Origin: Elusimicrobiota bacterium
GTDB lineage: Bacteria > Elusimicrobiota > Elusimicrobia > F11
DNA: 64,000 nucleotides
Direction: 5' to 3'
Assembly: GCA_022072025.1 (NCBI GenBank)
Contig: JAJVIP010000002.1
Span: 531,194-595,193 of the forward strand
Part shown: piece after piece, positions 24,647 through 34,721 of the stretch
Layout of the letters: each line of letters opens with the position of its first letter
How positions within the stretch are numbered: position 1 is the first letter of the stretch
Translations under genes and position numbers: made by a program
Notes under the pieces: model-generated
Told to the model about the DNA's origin: nothing
The model's database searches: none
What the model saw: the letters and a program-made list of their open reading frames with translations, nothing else

Positions 24647-27600
24647 TTGAGAAAAGCCTGGTTTATACCTCTGTTTGTATTCATAGGAGGGATTCTAATA
24701 TGGATCGCCGCCCATCAAGTGATCTGTTCCAAAGCCAAAAAATGGATTCAGAATTCGCTCAACAATCATTTTCTTTCTGAAATTAAAATCCGCAAGATAA
24801 AAACAAATTATTTTGGGACCTTCTTTGTCGATACGGAATTTGGGGAAATTAAAGCCAAATTCATGTTGTTGCCCTCTCCGAAATTGCCCTGGCGTTTAAC
24901 TTTCAGCACCTCGAATCTTAATTCCTCCCAAATTCTCCTCCGCTTGGGAGATAAAGCAAGGGAATTTTCCAATCTCGCCGGGGAAATCGACATCAATGGG
25001 GCTGTTTTTGGATTTCTCAGGGCCGATCCCTTTCTTTCTGATTGGTTTGTCCAAGTTGAAGGGAAAAAACTCTCGTGGTTAAATAAACCCAAGGGGAATA
25101 ATATCCCTTTTTCAGGTGTTTTCAGGATCGTTCCGGCATCCATAAAAATCGAATCACTGGTCATTGGAAAAGACATACAGCTAAAAGGAATCGTTAATTC
25201 GCCCTGGAAAAACCCATCCCTCAAGCTGGTGGCGGGAGCGAACAATATTTCCATTGCCCAATTATCAAAATGGTTTCCACAAATGCCATTGGAAAAAATG
25301 GGAGGAAATTTTTCCGCTGTTGCAAACATTGTCGGGTCTTTGCATCGTCCTGTTGTTAAAGGAAATATCTCCGCAAATGTTTCATACGCAAAAATCAAGA
25401 TTCCAACACTGGAAGGAATTTTTTCACTTAATAAAAATAAATTTTTCCTGGAAGCAGATGGAGCAGATGGCCGTATAACAATCCAAGGGTCTCATTTGGA
25501 GAATGCTGAGTTATCGAATTGGCGGATTAAAACATCTGGTGTTTCCTTGAGATCCATCGCCTTGAAAAATCAATGGAAAACGGTCAACGGGATCATGGAC
25601 TTGGATCTGACGGTTGGACTTGATGAATCGCGTTCCCCCAAAGCGAATGGCGATATTGTTTTGAAAAAATTTCAATGGGGGCGAATGAAAGCAACCCAAG
25701 AAGTTCGAGGAAAATTAACGCTTAATGAAAAGGTTATCCACCTCGACAGCCAAGCTCTTGATTTAAAGGTTAATTTCCAGAAATCGCTGGCCAAGGTTGA
25801 TGTTTTTCGATTGACCTTTGACAAAAACTCAACGCTCGCAATCACTGGCGTCATCGATCTTGATGAAGAAACCTTGAAGCTTTCTATAAAAGGAACTGAC
25901 ATTCCTCCTGACGCATGGCCGCCTCTCGTCGAACGTTACCCGCATATAACTGGATCAATGAATATTGAAGGAAATATGACAGGTCCGTGGAAAAACTTTA
26001 AATTTGAAAATGCAATCGCATTTGAAAATCTAAAATTAATGCCTTGGGGGAAAACTTGGGAAGGAAAGGCAAACCTAAACGCCACGTCTGATGAAATTTC
26101 CTTATCCGACATTCAAATCAAAGGCGGCTATTCTGGAGCAGTTGTTTGGAATCCCCATAAAGACAAAGGGGAGTTCAAGATTGACGTTCGATTACAAGAA
26201 GCCATGCCCGCCCTCATTTTTGAAGTTTTGAGATCTTCTTTACCAGCAAAAGGGATCATTGACGGACAGTTGATCCTCGACATTAGAAATTCTCTTCCCA
26301 TGGGTGATTGTTCATTTAATTGGACGAATGGATCTTTGGGGTCCTTTAATTTTGACCAAGCTAAAGCCACTTTGGTTTTTGAAAATCATTCAATTAACCT
26401 CACATCTTTTTTAATTGAGCAAGGACCGAGAGCCATTAGAGGAACTGCCAAGGGAACTAAAAACGATAATAAATGGGTCTATACCGGCAATATTCAATTT
26501 CAACAATGGGGCAACGCTGATTTCTCGATTGACGGTGAAACTATCACCTCAGGATATTTCTTGTTACCAAAATTTAGTTTTTTTTCAAAACTTGAATCCC
26601 CTATATTGTGGGCGAATAACTTCTCTTTTGAAAATATAAAAACTGATGTGTCTTTTAACGGACAGGAATGGCTGATCAATGGACGTTCAAATGACAACAT
26701 ATGGTTTAACCTGAATTATCAAAACCCAACCAAACAATTCCAGGGTATCGTCAAAGGTCGAAATATAAACGCCGAAGATCTTTTGTCAAAGCTGATGATC
26801 CATAAAGAAGACATCCCCAAAGGTCAATTTAACTTTGAGCTTCAAATGAAAAAAGATGACGACCCATTAAGAGCGGAAATTATTACTGACAGTAAAAACC
26901 TGATATGGAGAAATGAAAAAATGTCAGGGCATGGCCAATTTCGATTAACAGGGACGACCGTTTCCATTCAAAATTCCGAAATTCTATTGCAGAGCGGTGG
27001 AGTCGTAAAGCTTACAGGTAATATTTTTCGAAACCAAGAACCCTCACTGGAGTTAAAAGGGATTGGGAGTGGTCTCAATTTGCAATCCCTATTTCACATT
27101 TTGAATTGGCCCATTACCTGGAATGGATCCACGGATGTTACGGTCGAATTATCGGGGCCCTTATCTACCAGAAAAACCCAATTGACTTTCAAGGGTCGTC
27201 ACGATGGATTTGGACCCTTCCCCTTGGGGGGAACCATGACTGGAACTGTTACTGAGAAAAATCGCCAATGGGATTTGACAGGAATTCGTGTTGAAAGTGG
27301 AAATGGATATTTATCCCTATTACCGGGGAGTAAAATATTCCTCGACTCCAATGGAGCAGGCACCATGCACATCCTGGCTGATTCTCGAAATCTGAAAGCC
27401 GGGTTTTTAACTTTTTTTGGTGGAGCGGAAGTGACCGGCGCATGGAGGCCCCCCTCAAAGATGGAGGGGAAAAAAGTACGGGCGCCAGTTGAATTGGATC
27501 TTTTTGCAAAATCATTGTGGGTCAATCAATTGGTTTTAGATGGTAATTTCGCTCATTTGACATTGAAACCCGGTGAAGTTACTTTCTCTCCGATTCTTGG

Positions 27601-29662
27601 AAGTGGGCAACAAATGTCAGGAACCATTCATCATAAAAACTTCCCAACACTCCTTGTGGAAAAATTCCAACTTATCGATAAAGGTGTTGAAAAGTATTTC
27701 ATCGACGGTTTGGTGGGACCCACCAAATGGGATTATAACCTTCGAATAAAAGACGTTGACTCCAGTTTGGTCAGGGGTTTGTTCGATACCATTTTGCCAA
27801 TTTCCGGCTTGATGGAAGCCAATCTTAAAGGAGAAGGCAGTATTTCTAGTCCCGTCATTACCGGTTCATTGAGTCTTCGCGAGGGCCAATTGTATTCATT
27901 GCCAATTGATTGGGCGCGATGCTTAATCGATTACCGAAAAGGAATTCTTGAGGCAAAACAAATAGAAGCCTTTCGGAAACGTGGTTTTCTTTTAACTGGC
28001 CGAGTCCGATTTCAAACCAATGGCGAAGAGAATAGGGAACAACCCGAAATTGATTTATTGATTGAAAATGGAGATCTCACATTTCTTAGGGATGTTTGGC
28101 CAACGGTTTCCAAGTCAAAAGGAAATTTTAATGCAAGGTTTCAAATGTTGACAAAATCTTGGGGCCGATCAATATCGGGTTTCCTTAAAGCAGAAAAAAT
28201 TTCACTTATATCGCCTTACACTCCTCATCTTGAAAAGGGGGAAATCCGGGTTCGATTGGATAAAAACCGCTTCCATATAGAAGATGTTCATGCAAAATTG
28301 GGCAAGGGGTTATTGTCTTTGGCCGGTTATGTGGATTTTAAAAATGGTTTGGCCGATTTTTATAACCTTTCACTGAGGACTCCAACGGAAAATGGGATTG
28401 AAATCCGGGTACCTGAGCTTTCAATTTCTCCTGGTCCTTTTTTAGGGAAGTTCGGAATTCTAAAACGTCGTTTGGCAGGTAGCTCGCGAGGTGAACCGCT
28501 CATTAACTTGATATTAAAAGGTTCCTCCAGTTCACCCCTTTTGGCGGGAACCATTCATTTGGAAAACACCGTGTTTACATATCCACCGTCGATTCCCTTG
28601 CGAAGTACATCCAATCGATCCCCATTCAATCAATGGCTCAAGGAATTTTGGGATAAATTAAGGATGGACATCTCACTCGTCGCTGGCGCCCGGACTTGGT
28701 TCCAAAACGAACTGGTTGACGCCAATATCAAAGGATCCATTCACTTTACAGGTCTTCCCTCTGATTTGGACATCAACGGACGAATTGAAACTGAACAGGG
28801 CAGTATTGTTTATTCAGGAAGTGAGTTTAAAATCAAAGATGCCACTCTCGAGTTGGTGACCTCTTCTCCCACATTGAATAGTCTTGATCAAAAACAGACA
28901 CTTGTTTATTTAAAAGCCAATGCCGAAAAACAGGTTTTTTATACCGATGGTTTGGCCAATAACAATCAAGACATCATCGTTATGTCACTGGACCGGTCGT
29001 TGATTGGAGAAATTCAACCTCGATTCACATCCCGGTATAACCCCAACCTGTCCCCTCAACGGGCCTTACAACTGGCTCTTGGACTTCCTTTAAGCGACAG
29101 CATAGATGACAACAATCTGCTCCCCGATCAACGGGGAACCCGTCAAGTTGATCAAAAAGCAGATACAGACAAAGTTCTCCGTTTGGGGGTGGTCCAATTG
29201 CTCGAATCCAATTTGGCGTCACCTTTGGCTCGGGCCTTGGCAAGAAATACCGGCTTGGTGGATGTGATCCGTATCAGTTATCAAGAAAATGATCCTCTGG
29301 CAGATAACAGTCAACCCTTGGAGGGGACTACTCAAGTCGACATCAATCAAAGCGAATTTCTTAAATATGCGAAGGGAACCAAAGTCAAATTTGGAAGAGG
29401 ACTTTCCAGTCGACTTTTTGCCGATTACAGTGTTCGCGTGGATGAATATCAAAACCAAGTAGATTTTCGACACGAAGTAGAACTTTCCTATCAATTGAAA
29501 CAAAACCTATATTTGAGAGGAATTTCAGAACTGGATAATCAACAACAGCTGGGGCGTGCTCCCGACCGGCGTGCTCTCCTTGAAAACCAGTGGCGTTTCG
29601 GTCTCCCAAAATCAAAAAAGAAGGTTGGATCTCCTGAATCAGAGAAACCCATTCCCCATTAA
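24647..29662 (+). CDS. tamB: TamB/AsmA-like envelope bridge protein (DUF490 C-terminus)
   Basis: 1,671 residues with a single N-terminal transmembrane helix ('PLFVFIGGILIWIAAHQVI') and a very long, beta-rich periplasmic body of repeating amphipathic strands, as in the AsmA/TamB/YhdP bridge family that carries phospholipid between membranes. The C-terminal ~300 residues match the TamB (DUF490) domain, for example 'ASPLARALARNTGLVDVIRI' and the preceding 'RALQLALGLPLSD'. The start is TTG at 24647 with AAGGA six bases upstream. In many genomes tamB lies beside a BamA/TamA-type gene, and bamA follows here after 63 bases. The length exceeds E. coli TamB (1,259 residues). Confidence 0.87.
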   Translation: MRKAWFIPLFVFIGGILIWIAAHQVICSKAKKWIQNSLNNHFLSEIKIRKIKTNYFGTFFVDTEFGEIKAKFMLLPSPKLPWRLTFSTSNLNSSQILLRLGDKAREFSNLAGEIDINGAVFGFLRADPFLSDWFVQVEGKKLSWLNKPKGNNIPFSGVFRIVPASIKIESLVIGKDIQLKGIVNSPWKNPSLKLVAGANNISIAQLSKWFPQMPLEKMGGNFSAVANIVGSLHRPVVKGNISANVSYAKIKIPTLEGIFSLNKNKFFLEADGADGRITIQGSHLENAELSNWRIKTSGVSLRSIALKNQWKTVNGIMDLDLTVGLDESRSPKANGDIVLKKFQWGRMKATQEVRGKLTLNEKVIHLDSQALDLKVNFQKSLAKVDVFRLTFDKNSTLAITGVIDLDEETLKLSIKGTDIPPDAWPPLVERYPHITGSMNIEGNMTGPWKNFKFENAIAFENLKLMPWGKTWEGKANLNATSDEISLSDIQIKGGYSGAVVWNPHKDKGEFKIDVRLQEAMPALIFEVLRSSLPAKGIIDGQLILDIRNSLPMGDCSFNWTNGSLGSFNFDQAKATLVFENHSINLTSFLIEQGPRAIRGTAKGTKNDNKWVYTGNIQFQQWGNADFSIDGETITSGYFLLPKFSFFSKLESPILWANNFSFENIKTDVSFNGQEWLINGRSNDNIWFNLNYQNPTKQFQGIVKGRNINAEDLLSKLMIHKEDIPKGQFNFELQMKKDDDPLRAEIITDSKNLIWRNEKMSGHGQFRLTGTTVSIQNSEILLQSGGVVKLTGNIFRNQEPSLELKGIGSGLNLQSLFHILNWPITWNGSTDVTVELSGPLSTRKTQLTFKGRHDGFGPFPLGGTMTGTVTEKNRQWDLTGIRVESGNGYLSLLPGSKIFLDSNGAGTMHILADSRNLKAGFLTFFGGAEVTGAWRPPSKMEGKKVRAPVELDLFAKSLWVNQLVLDGNFAHLTLKPGEVTFSPILGSGQQMSGTIHHKNFPTLLVEKFQLIDKGVEKYFIDGLVGPTKWDYNLRIKDVDSSLVRGLFDTILPISGLMEANLKGEGSISSPVITGSLSLREGQLYSLPIDWARCLIDYRKGILEAKQIEAFRKRGFLLTGRVRFQTNGEENREQPEIDLLIENGDLTFLRDVWPTVSKSKGNFNARFQMLTKSWGRSISGFLKAEKISLISPYTPHLEKGEIRVRLDKNRFHIEDVHAKLGKGLLSLAGYVDFKNGLADFYNLSLRTPTENGIEIRVPELSISPGPFLGKFGILKRRLAGSSRGEPLINLILKGSSSSPLLAGTIHLENTVFTYPPSIPLRSTSNRSPFNQWLKEFWDKLRMDISLVAGARTWFQNELVDANIKGSIHFTGLPSDLDINGRIETEQGSIVYSGSEFKIKDATLELVTSSPTLNSLDQKQTLVYLKANAEKQVFYTDGLANNNQDIIVMSLDRSLIGEIQPRFTSRYNPNLSPQRALQLALGLPLSDSIDDNNLLPDQRGTRQVDQKADTDKVLRLGVVQLLESNLASPLARALARNTGLVDVIRISYQENDPLADNSQPLEGTTQVDINQSEFLKYAKGTKVKFGRGLSSRLFADYSVRVDEYQNQVDFRHEVELSYQLKQNLYLRGISELDNQQQLGRAPDRRALLENQWRFGLPKSKKKVGSPESEKPIPH

Positions 29663-29690
29663 ACATTCTTCATGAAAATTCATTTCTTCT

Positions 29691-29699
29691 TGTTATAAT
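29691..29699 (+). promoter_or_regulatory. Extended -10 promoter upstream of bamA
   Basis: TGTTATAAT is a consensus extended -10 (TG-N-TATAAT), 26 bases before the bamA ATG. No good -35 is seen, which extended -10 promoters can tolerate. It would give a leader of about 20 bases without an obvious ribosome binding site. Confidence 0.5.
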
Positions 29700-29725
29700 C
29701 ACCCGCTCCTAGCCAACCAATACAG

Positions 29726-32197
29726 ATGAAAATACTTCATAATCAATATAAGTCAACCGCACTTGTCGTGGGTTGTTATCTCCTTTTGTTGGGCTATTCT
29801 CCCCTGATTCACGCAGAAGATGAGAATCCCATCCCATCTTCAACACCAAGTCCTGCGGGGATTGTTGAAATCCCCAAACAAGAATCCATTTCCATTATTT
29901 CTGAAATAGTTTTTGAAGGAAACAACATCAACAAATCCGGCACTTTAAGCAAAAAAATTAAATCCCGAAAAAATCAGGTGGTTGACAGGAAGAAACTCCA
30001 AGCTGATATTAAAATATTATTTGAAACAGGTGATTTTGAGGACGTTTCAGTGGATATAGTCTCCTTGGAAAAAATGGATTCTAAAAAGCGGCCCCTCTCA
30101 AGAATCATCTTTAAAGTCATCGAACGTCCCATGATTAAGCGTATTGATTATAAAGGGAATCAAAAAATTCGGGCCACTGCATTTGAGGATAAAGTCCAAT
30201 CTAAGGAAAACGAGCCGTTCGATCGCTACAAGGCCTCTCTGGATGAAAGATCCATTCTCGAACATTACCGAAATGAAGGTTATGCCAATGCGAAGGTCGA
30301 ACACTACACGACCTTGGACCCCAAAAAGAAACAAATCCTATTGACGTTTTTCATCATCGAAGGAGACCGCGTGACAGTCAAATCAGTTACGATAAAAGGG
30401 GCGCAAAGATTTTCAGAAAAAACCCTTCAGAAAAAGATGTCTACGCGTAAAAAAAAGGTTTACAAAGAAGAAGTTCTCAGGGAAGACGAGATGAAAATCC
30501 TTAATTTCTATAAGAACAATGGATACTTGGACGTCGAAGTTTCGTCTTCTTCAATCACAATTGATGAGGAAAAGAATTTGGCAAACATCGAATTAATTGT
30601 GATTGAAGGGCCTGAGTACAAAGTGGGTGCGATTAAATTTAATGGATCCAATATTTTTGAGGAAAAAGAACTCCAAAAAGCCTTGGTCGTCAAACCTGGG
30701 AAATTGTTTCAACAAAACAAATTGGATGAATCTGTGGCCAATATAAATACCTTGTATGCCGACAAAGGTTATTTGAGGACTGAAATTGATGCTGCGCCCT
30801 ATAGAAACAGTCAATCCGGGACTGTTGATTTCGATATCAACATTGTCGAGAGTTCCATCGTTTATGTGGATGGCGTTTATGTTGATGGAAACACCTACAC
30901 AAAAGACCATGTCATTAAAAGAGAAGTCTTGTTGAAGCCCGGTGATGTTTTTGCGGCCGGCCGCATGCGGAGATCGGTGGAAAGAATATATAACCTCGGA
31001 TTTCTAGAAGATGTTAATGTCGATGTACAACAACCACGAGACCCCAACCTCGCTGACCTCATTTTTTCAGTTAAAGAAGGTAAGCCGGGTGTTCTATCAG
31101 CCGGCGCTGGTTTTTCGAGTGTTGATCGATTTGTAGGGACACTTTCGATTCAACACACCAATCTTTTTGGTCTGGCCCAACGATTGAACATGAGTTATGA
31201 ATTTGGAGCTCGGCGTCAAAATTTTGATATTGGATGGACCGATCCGTGGTTTCTAGGTCACAACATGTCGGGCGGAATTGATTTATTTAACACCGTGCGG
31301 GTGAGAGACTACCCCGGAGTAAGAAGTTCCTTTAGAGAAAAAAGGAGAGGCGTGGGATTAAGAGTTGGCCCTCGAATCACTGACGATGTGGGGCTTCTTT
31401 TTGCATACACGTTGGAAACAACGGAAATTTTTGACGTGGATGCCTCCATTAAAGAAGACTTGTTTCCCACGTTTGGTATTCCCAAAGAAAATGCTTTAGA
31501 AACAGACTCGGTAACGCAACTGAAATCCAGTTTGATCTCAGAAATCGTCAGTGACACGCGTGACAATAAATTTGACGCAACACGAGGTTGGAGAAATGCT
31601 GTTTCAGTTGAAACATCAGGGGGACCATTTGGAGGGGAAATTAATTATTATAAACCCCAATTTACTTCCTCAGCTTTCTTCCCAACATTCTGGAAGTTTG
31701 TTTTTTCTGTCAGTGGACGGGTCGCTTGGGTTAATTCTTTTTCTCCCTCAATAGATGTACCCTCCTCTGAACGATTTTTCTTGGGGGGACCGGATACTTT
31801 GAGAGGTTACGACAACAATTCAATCACCCCGAGGGTTTTGGTTGACAATGAGTATGGCTCACAAGAATATAGCCAAATTCCGGGGCGTATTTTGACTCTA
31901 TTCAACTTCGAATATAAATTCCCGATTGTTCAAGAAAGAAATAAAACCATTTTCCAAGGAGCTTTCTTTCTTGATGTGGGAGGAACCTGGTTGGAAACTG
32001 GCGATATCGATTTTACAACCGGCCGGTTGGACAATCGAATGAAAGCGGGGGCTGGATTTGGATTCAGGTTTAAGACACCGGTTTTCCCGATACGATTGGA
32101 TTTTGGAATCCCTCTCAACCCGAGGAATACAGACAGTTCAAGGCAGGGTGATTCACGCGGTCTTCAGCCGTACTTTACCATTGGAAATGTGTTTTAA
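29726..32197 (+). CDS. bamA: Outer-membrane protein assembly factor BamA
   Basis: 823 residues (E. coli 810). A signal peptide (core 'ALVVGCYLLLLGYSPLIHA', cleaved before EDENP) is followed by five POTRA domains I can mark off: starting near 'SIISEIVFEGN', 'MIKRIDYKGNQ', 'RVTVKSVTIKGAQ', 'EYKVGAIKFNGSN' and 'SIVYVDGVYVDGNT'. The C-terminal ~370 residues form the 16-strand barrel, with 'FFLGGPDTLRGYDNN' matching the conserved RGF/RGY loop and a terminal aromatic strand ending in F. It inserts beta-barrel proteins into the outer membrane. Five POTRA domains point to BamA rather than TamA. It is followed closely by the Skp-like chaperone and lpxD, the classical order. Confidence 0.95.
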   Translation: MKILHNQYKSTALVVGCYLLLLGYSPLIHAEDENPIPSSTPSPAGIVEIPKQESISIISEIVFEGNNINKSGTLSKKIKSRKNQVVDRKKLQADIKILFETGDFEDVSVDIVSLEKMDSKKRPLSRIIFKVIERPMIKRIDYKGNQKIRATAFEDKVQSKENEPFDRYKASLDERSILEHYRNEGYANAKVEHYTTLDPKKKQILLTFFIIEGDRVTVKSVTIKGAQRFSEKTLQKKMSTRKKKVYKEEVLREDEMKILNFYKNNGYLDVEVSSSSITIDEEKNLANIELIVIEGPEYKVGAIKFNGSNIFEEKELQKALVVKPGKLFQQNKLDESVANINTLYADKGYLRTEIDAAPYRNSQSGTVDFDINIVESSIVYVDGVYVDGNTYTKDHVIKREVLLKPGDVFAAGRMRRSVERIYNLGFLEDVNVDVQQPRDPNLADLIFSVKEGKPGVLSAGAGFSSVDRFVGTLSIQHTNLFGLAQRLNMSYEFGARRQNFDIGWTDPWFLGHNMSGGIDLFNTVRVRDYPGVRSSFREKRRGVGLRVGPRITDDVGLLFAYTLETTEIFDVDASIKEDLFPTFGIPKENALETDSVTQLKSSLISEIVSDTRDNKFDATRGWRNAVSVETSGGPFGGEINYYKPQFTSSAFFPTFWKFVFSVSGRVAWVNSFSPSIDVPSSERFFLGGPDTLRGYDNNSITPRVLVDNEYGSQEYSQIPGRILTLFNFEYKFPIVQERNKTIFQGAFFLDVGGTWLETGDIDFTTGRLDNRMKAGAGFGFRFKTPVFPIRLDFGIPLNPRNTDSSRQGDSRGLQPYFTIGNVF

Positions 32198-32215
32198 CGT
32201 TTAAAGGAGTGTGCA

Positions 32216-32827
32216 ATGAACAAGAAAATAGCCGTATCTCTTTTTTTATTACTGGGGAATCTTCAATGGATTTATTCCATCGATATCCCACTCTCCGGCG
32301 CCACCAACTCTGGAGGCGGCGCAAAGCTGGGTTATGTGGATATGGACAAGATATTTCAAGTTTTTCCGCAAACCCAAGCCGCCAAAGAAGACTACGCCAA
32401 ACAACTTAAAAAGAAACGGGATCAATTGTCTGCCAAAGAAACAGAATTGAAAGATATTGAAGGTAAAATTTCGGTTCTTGAGTCCACTTTAAAACAGGGA
32501 ACATCCGCGCCTCCCTCTCCTGAGGGGGAAGCCAGCGAATCAATCGCTTCAGCGACAAATAACATGTCTCAATCCATCCAAACCATGAAAAACGAATTGG
32601 AGGCAAAAAAAATGGAACTCCTGGAATTAAAAAAACAGGCCTCCACTGAATTGGCGGCGTTTGAGAGCCAACAAAGTCAGCTGATCTTGGGGAAAATTTA
32701 TCAGGCACTTAAGGATGTGGCCCTTGAAGAACAAGTAACAGTGGTGGTCGACAAATCCAGTATTCTTTATGGAGAGTCCTCCATTGATTTAACGGAAAAA
32801 CTTCAACAACGGGTTCGAGGATATTAA
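32216..32827 (+). CDS. OmpH/Skp family periplasmic chaperone
   Basis: 203 residues with a signal peptide ('KIAVSLFLLLGNLQWIYS') and a predominantly alpha-helical, charged body ('KKKRDQLSAKETELKDIEGK', 'LEAKKMELLELKKQASTELA') expected to form the coiled-coil tentacles of Skp. The start of the mature region, 'KLGYVDMDKIFQVFPQTQAA', and the end, 'VTVVVDKSSILYG', match the conserved beta-strand body of OmpH. Skp holds unfolded outer-membrane proteins before delivery to BamA, encoded directly upstream. It is longer than E. coli Skp (161) because of a low-complexity insertion around residues 95-115. It has a good AAAGGAG ribosome binding site. Confidence 0.88.
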   Translation: MNKKIAVSLFLLLGNLQWIYSIDIPLSGATNSGGGAKLGYVDMDKIFQVFPQTQAAKEDYAKQLKKKRDQLSAKETELKDIEGKISVLESTLKQGTSAPPSPEGEASESIASATNNMSQSIQTMKNELEAKKMELLELKKQASTELAAFESQQSQLILGKIYQALKDVALEEQVTVVVDKSSILYGESSIDLTEKLQQRVRGY

Positions 32828-33856
32828 TTGAAACTAACAATTGAACAAATTGCTGATCTTGTTCAGGGGCGTGTATCTGGTGAAAAAAACCCCCTGATAA
32901 CTGGGGCTGCTGGTTTGATGGAAGCCACACCTGGCGACATTGGTTTTTTAAGGGACGCCAAAACTTCCAAAATCGTCAAACAGGCCGAAGCCAGTCGAGC
33001 TGGGGCTATCTTATGTCCTGATGATTTTTCACTTCCTGGAAAATCATTAATCCATGTAAAAAATCCCATCGCTGCATTTTCAAAGGTCCTTCATGTTATT
33101 TTTGAAGAACGAAGAGCACACCCCCCTAAAGGTATACACACAACGGCCGTGGTTTCAACAAGAGCTGTGATTGGAAAAGGAGTTGTTGTGGGGCCTCATT
33201 GCGTGGTTGAGGACGATGTTATAATTCAAGATAACGTGACGCTTCTCGCGCACGTTTATGTGGGGGCCAGATCAAAAATTGGATCAGCATCTTTTCTTTA
33301 TCCACAAGTCACCATTCGCGAAGATATATCGATAGGGAACAATTGTATTCTCCATCCTGGCGCCGTGATTGGCGCAGATGGGTTTGGGTATTTTTTTTCC
33401 AACGGCCAACACAACAAAATCCCCCAAGTTGGGACGGTCATCATCGAAGATGATGTGGAAATCGGGGCTTGTGCCACCATTGACCGTGGAACAACGGGCC
33501 AAACCATCATCAAGAAAGGATCCAAAATAGACAATTTGGTTCACGTGGCCCACAATGTTTCAGTGGGTCCCTGTTCGATTTTGGCGGCTCAAACTGGGGT
33601 CGCAGGATCCTCAAAAATAGGCGCAGGTGTCATTTTGGGCGGGCAGGTTGGTGTCGCTGACCATATAACCATCGCGGACGGTGTTCAAGCAGGTGGACAA
33701 ACGGGTATCAACACAGACATCTTGGAAAAATCTGCGCTTTTTGGAACACCGGCGCAACCCGTGAAGGAATCACTGCGTCAATCTCTATTATTGAAACGCC
33801 TACCCGAGTTATTTAAAGAAATTAAAGAATTAAAGGAGAGAATTAAAAATCAATGA
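32828..33856 (+). CDS. lpxD: UDP-3-O-acylglucosamine N-acyltransferase
   Basis: 342 residues. The N-terminal uridine-binding domain ('LTIEQIADLVQGRVSGE') is followed by a left-handed parallel beta-helix of hexapeptide repeats ('VIGKGVVVGPHCVVEDDVII' and following) and a helical tail. The catalytic His region 'GADGFGYFF' and 'KIPQVGTVIIEDDVEIGACA' matches LpxD. It adds the second, N-linked acyl chain to the lipid A precursor. The start is TTG at 32828, directly after the previous stop, with GAGG at 32817-32820 as ribosome binding site. It overlaps lpxC by 4 bases. Confidence 0.95.
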   Translation: MKLTIEQIADLVQGRVSGEKNPLITGAAGLMEATPGDIGFLRDAKTSKIVKQAEASRAGAILCPDDFSLPGKSLIHVKNPIAAFSKVLHVIFEERRAHPPKGIHTTAVVSTRAVIGKGVVVGPHCVVEDDVIIQDNVTLLAHVYVGARSKIGSASFLYPQVTIREDISIGNNCILHPGAVIGADGFGYFFSNGQHNKIPQVGTVIIEDDVEIGACATIDRGTTGQTIIKKGSKIDNLVHVAHNVSVGPCSILAAQTGVAGSSKIGAGVILGGQVGVADHITIADGVQAGGQTGINTDILEKSALFGTPAQPVKESLRQSLLLKRLPELFKEIKELKERIKNQ

Positions 33857-34707
33857 GCGGGGCCATTCAACAAAAAACCATTCAAAATCCAGTGACCATC
33901 AAGGGTGTCGGCTTGCATACCGGACGAAAATGTAAAACGATTTTACATCCTGCTGCCCCCAATACTGGAATTAAATTCATTCGAACCGATTTGCCAGAAA
34001 AACCCACCTTTCAGGCCGTTGTTGACCAAGTGGTGGATGTGGTTCGGGGCACCACTCTCGGTGTTGGAGAGAGTCGAGTCTATACGATTGAACATATTCT
34101 TTCAGCTCTCAATGGGCTCGAGATCGACAACCTGACCGTCGAAATGGATGACAATGAACCCCCCGTGTTGGATGGAAGTGCACTGGGATTTATTGAAGCC
34201 CTCCAGTCTGCAAAAATAATCGATCAGCCAGCAGAAAAAAGGTTCTTTACAGTTCAGTCTCCGCTAGACTACAGCTCCCATCAAACGAAAATAAGAATCG
34301 AACCCGCGGATGTTTTTCAAGTCGTGGTGACCATTGATTACAACCACCCCATGATTTCAAACCAAACCCTCAGCTTTAAGCGCGGCGATGACTATGTGAA
34401 GGATATTGCTCCCGCAAGAACATTCTGTTTTGACTACGAAATCGAAGCCTTGAGAAAAAATGGATTGGCCAAAGGCGGGTCATTGGACAATGCGATCGTG
34501 GTGGGCCCCAACAATATTTACAATTCTGGAGTTTTGCGGTTTCCGGACGAATTCGTTCGACACAAAATTCTTGATCTTATGGGAGACTTGATGCTTCTGG
34601 GATCTCCAATTCAAGCCAAAATAACGGCCACACGTTGTGGCCATGGGCACAATGTGAAATTCTTAAAACAATTGATTCAAGAAAAAATTATTCCGCTAAA
34701 CGCGTAG
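33853..34707 (+). CDS. lpxC: UDP-3-O-acyl-N-acetylglucosamine deacetylase
   Basis: 284 residues, the zinc-dependent first committed enzyme of lipid A synthesis. Zinc ligands are visible: His81 in 'TIEHILSALNGLEID', His237 and Asp241 in 'FVRHKILDLMGDL'. 'GVGLHTGRKC' at the N-terminus and 'LDGSALGFIEAL' are further family blocks. It is not fused to FabZ, unlike in Bacteroidetes and some other phyla, although fabZ is the next gene 14 bases away. It overlaps lpxD by 4 bases (ATGA). Confidence 0.97.
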   Translation: MSGAIQQKTIQNPVTIKGVGLHTGRKCKTILHPAAPNTGIKFIRTDLPEKPTFQAVVDQVVDVVRGTTLGVGESRVYTIEHILSALNGLEIDNLTVEMDDNEPPVLDGSALGFIEALQSAKIIDQPAEKRFFTVQSPLDYSSHQTKIRIEPADVFQVVVTIDYNHPMISNQTLSFKRGDDYVKDIAPARTFCFDYEIEALRKNGLAKGGSLDNAIVVGPNNIYNSGVLRFPDEFVRHKILDLMGDLMLLGSPIQAKITATRCGHGHNVKFLKQLIQEKIIPLNA

Positions 34708-34721
34708 AGGAGATCGCTATC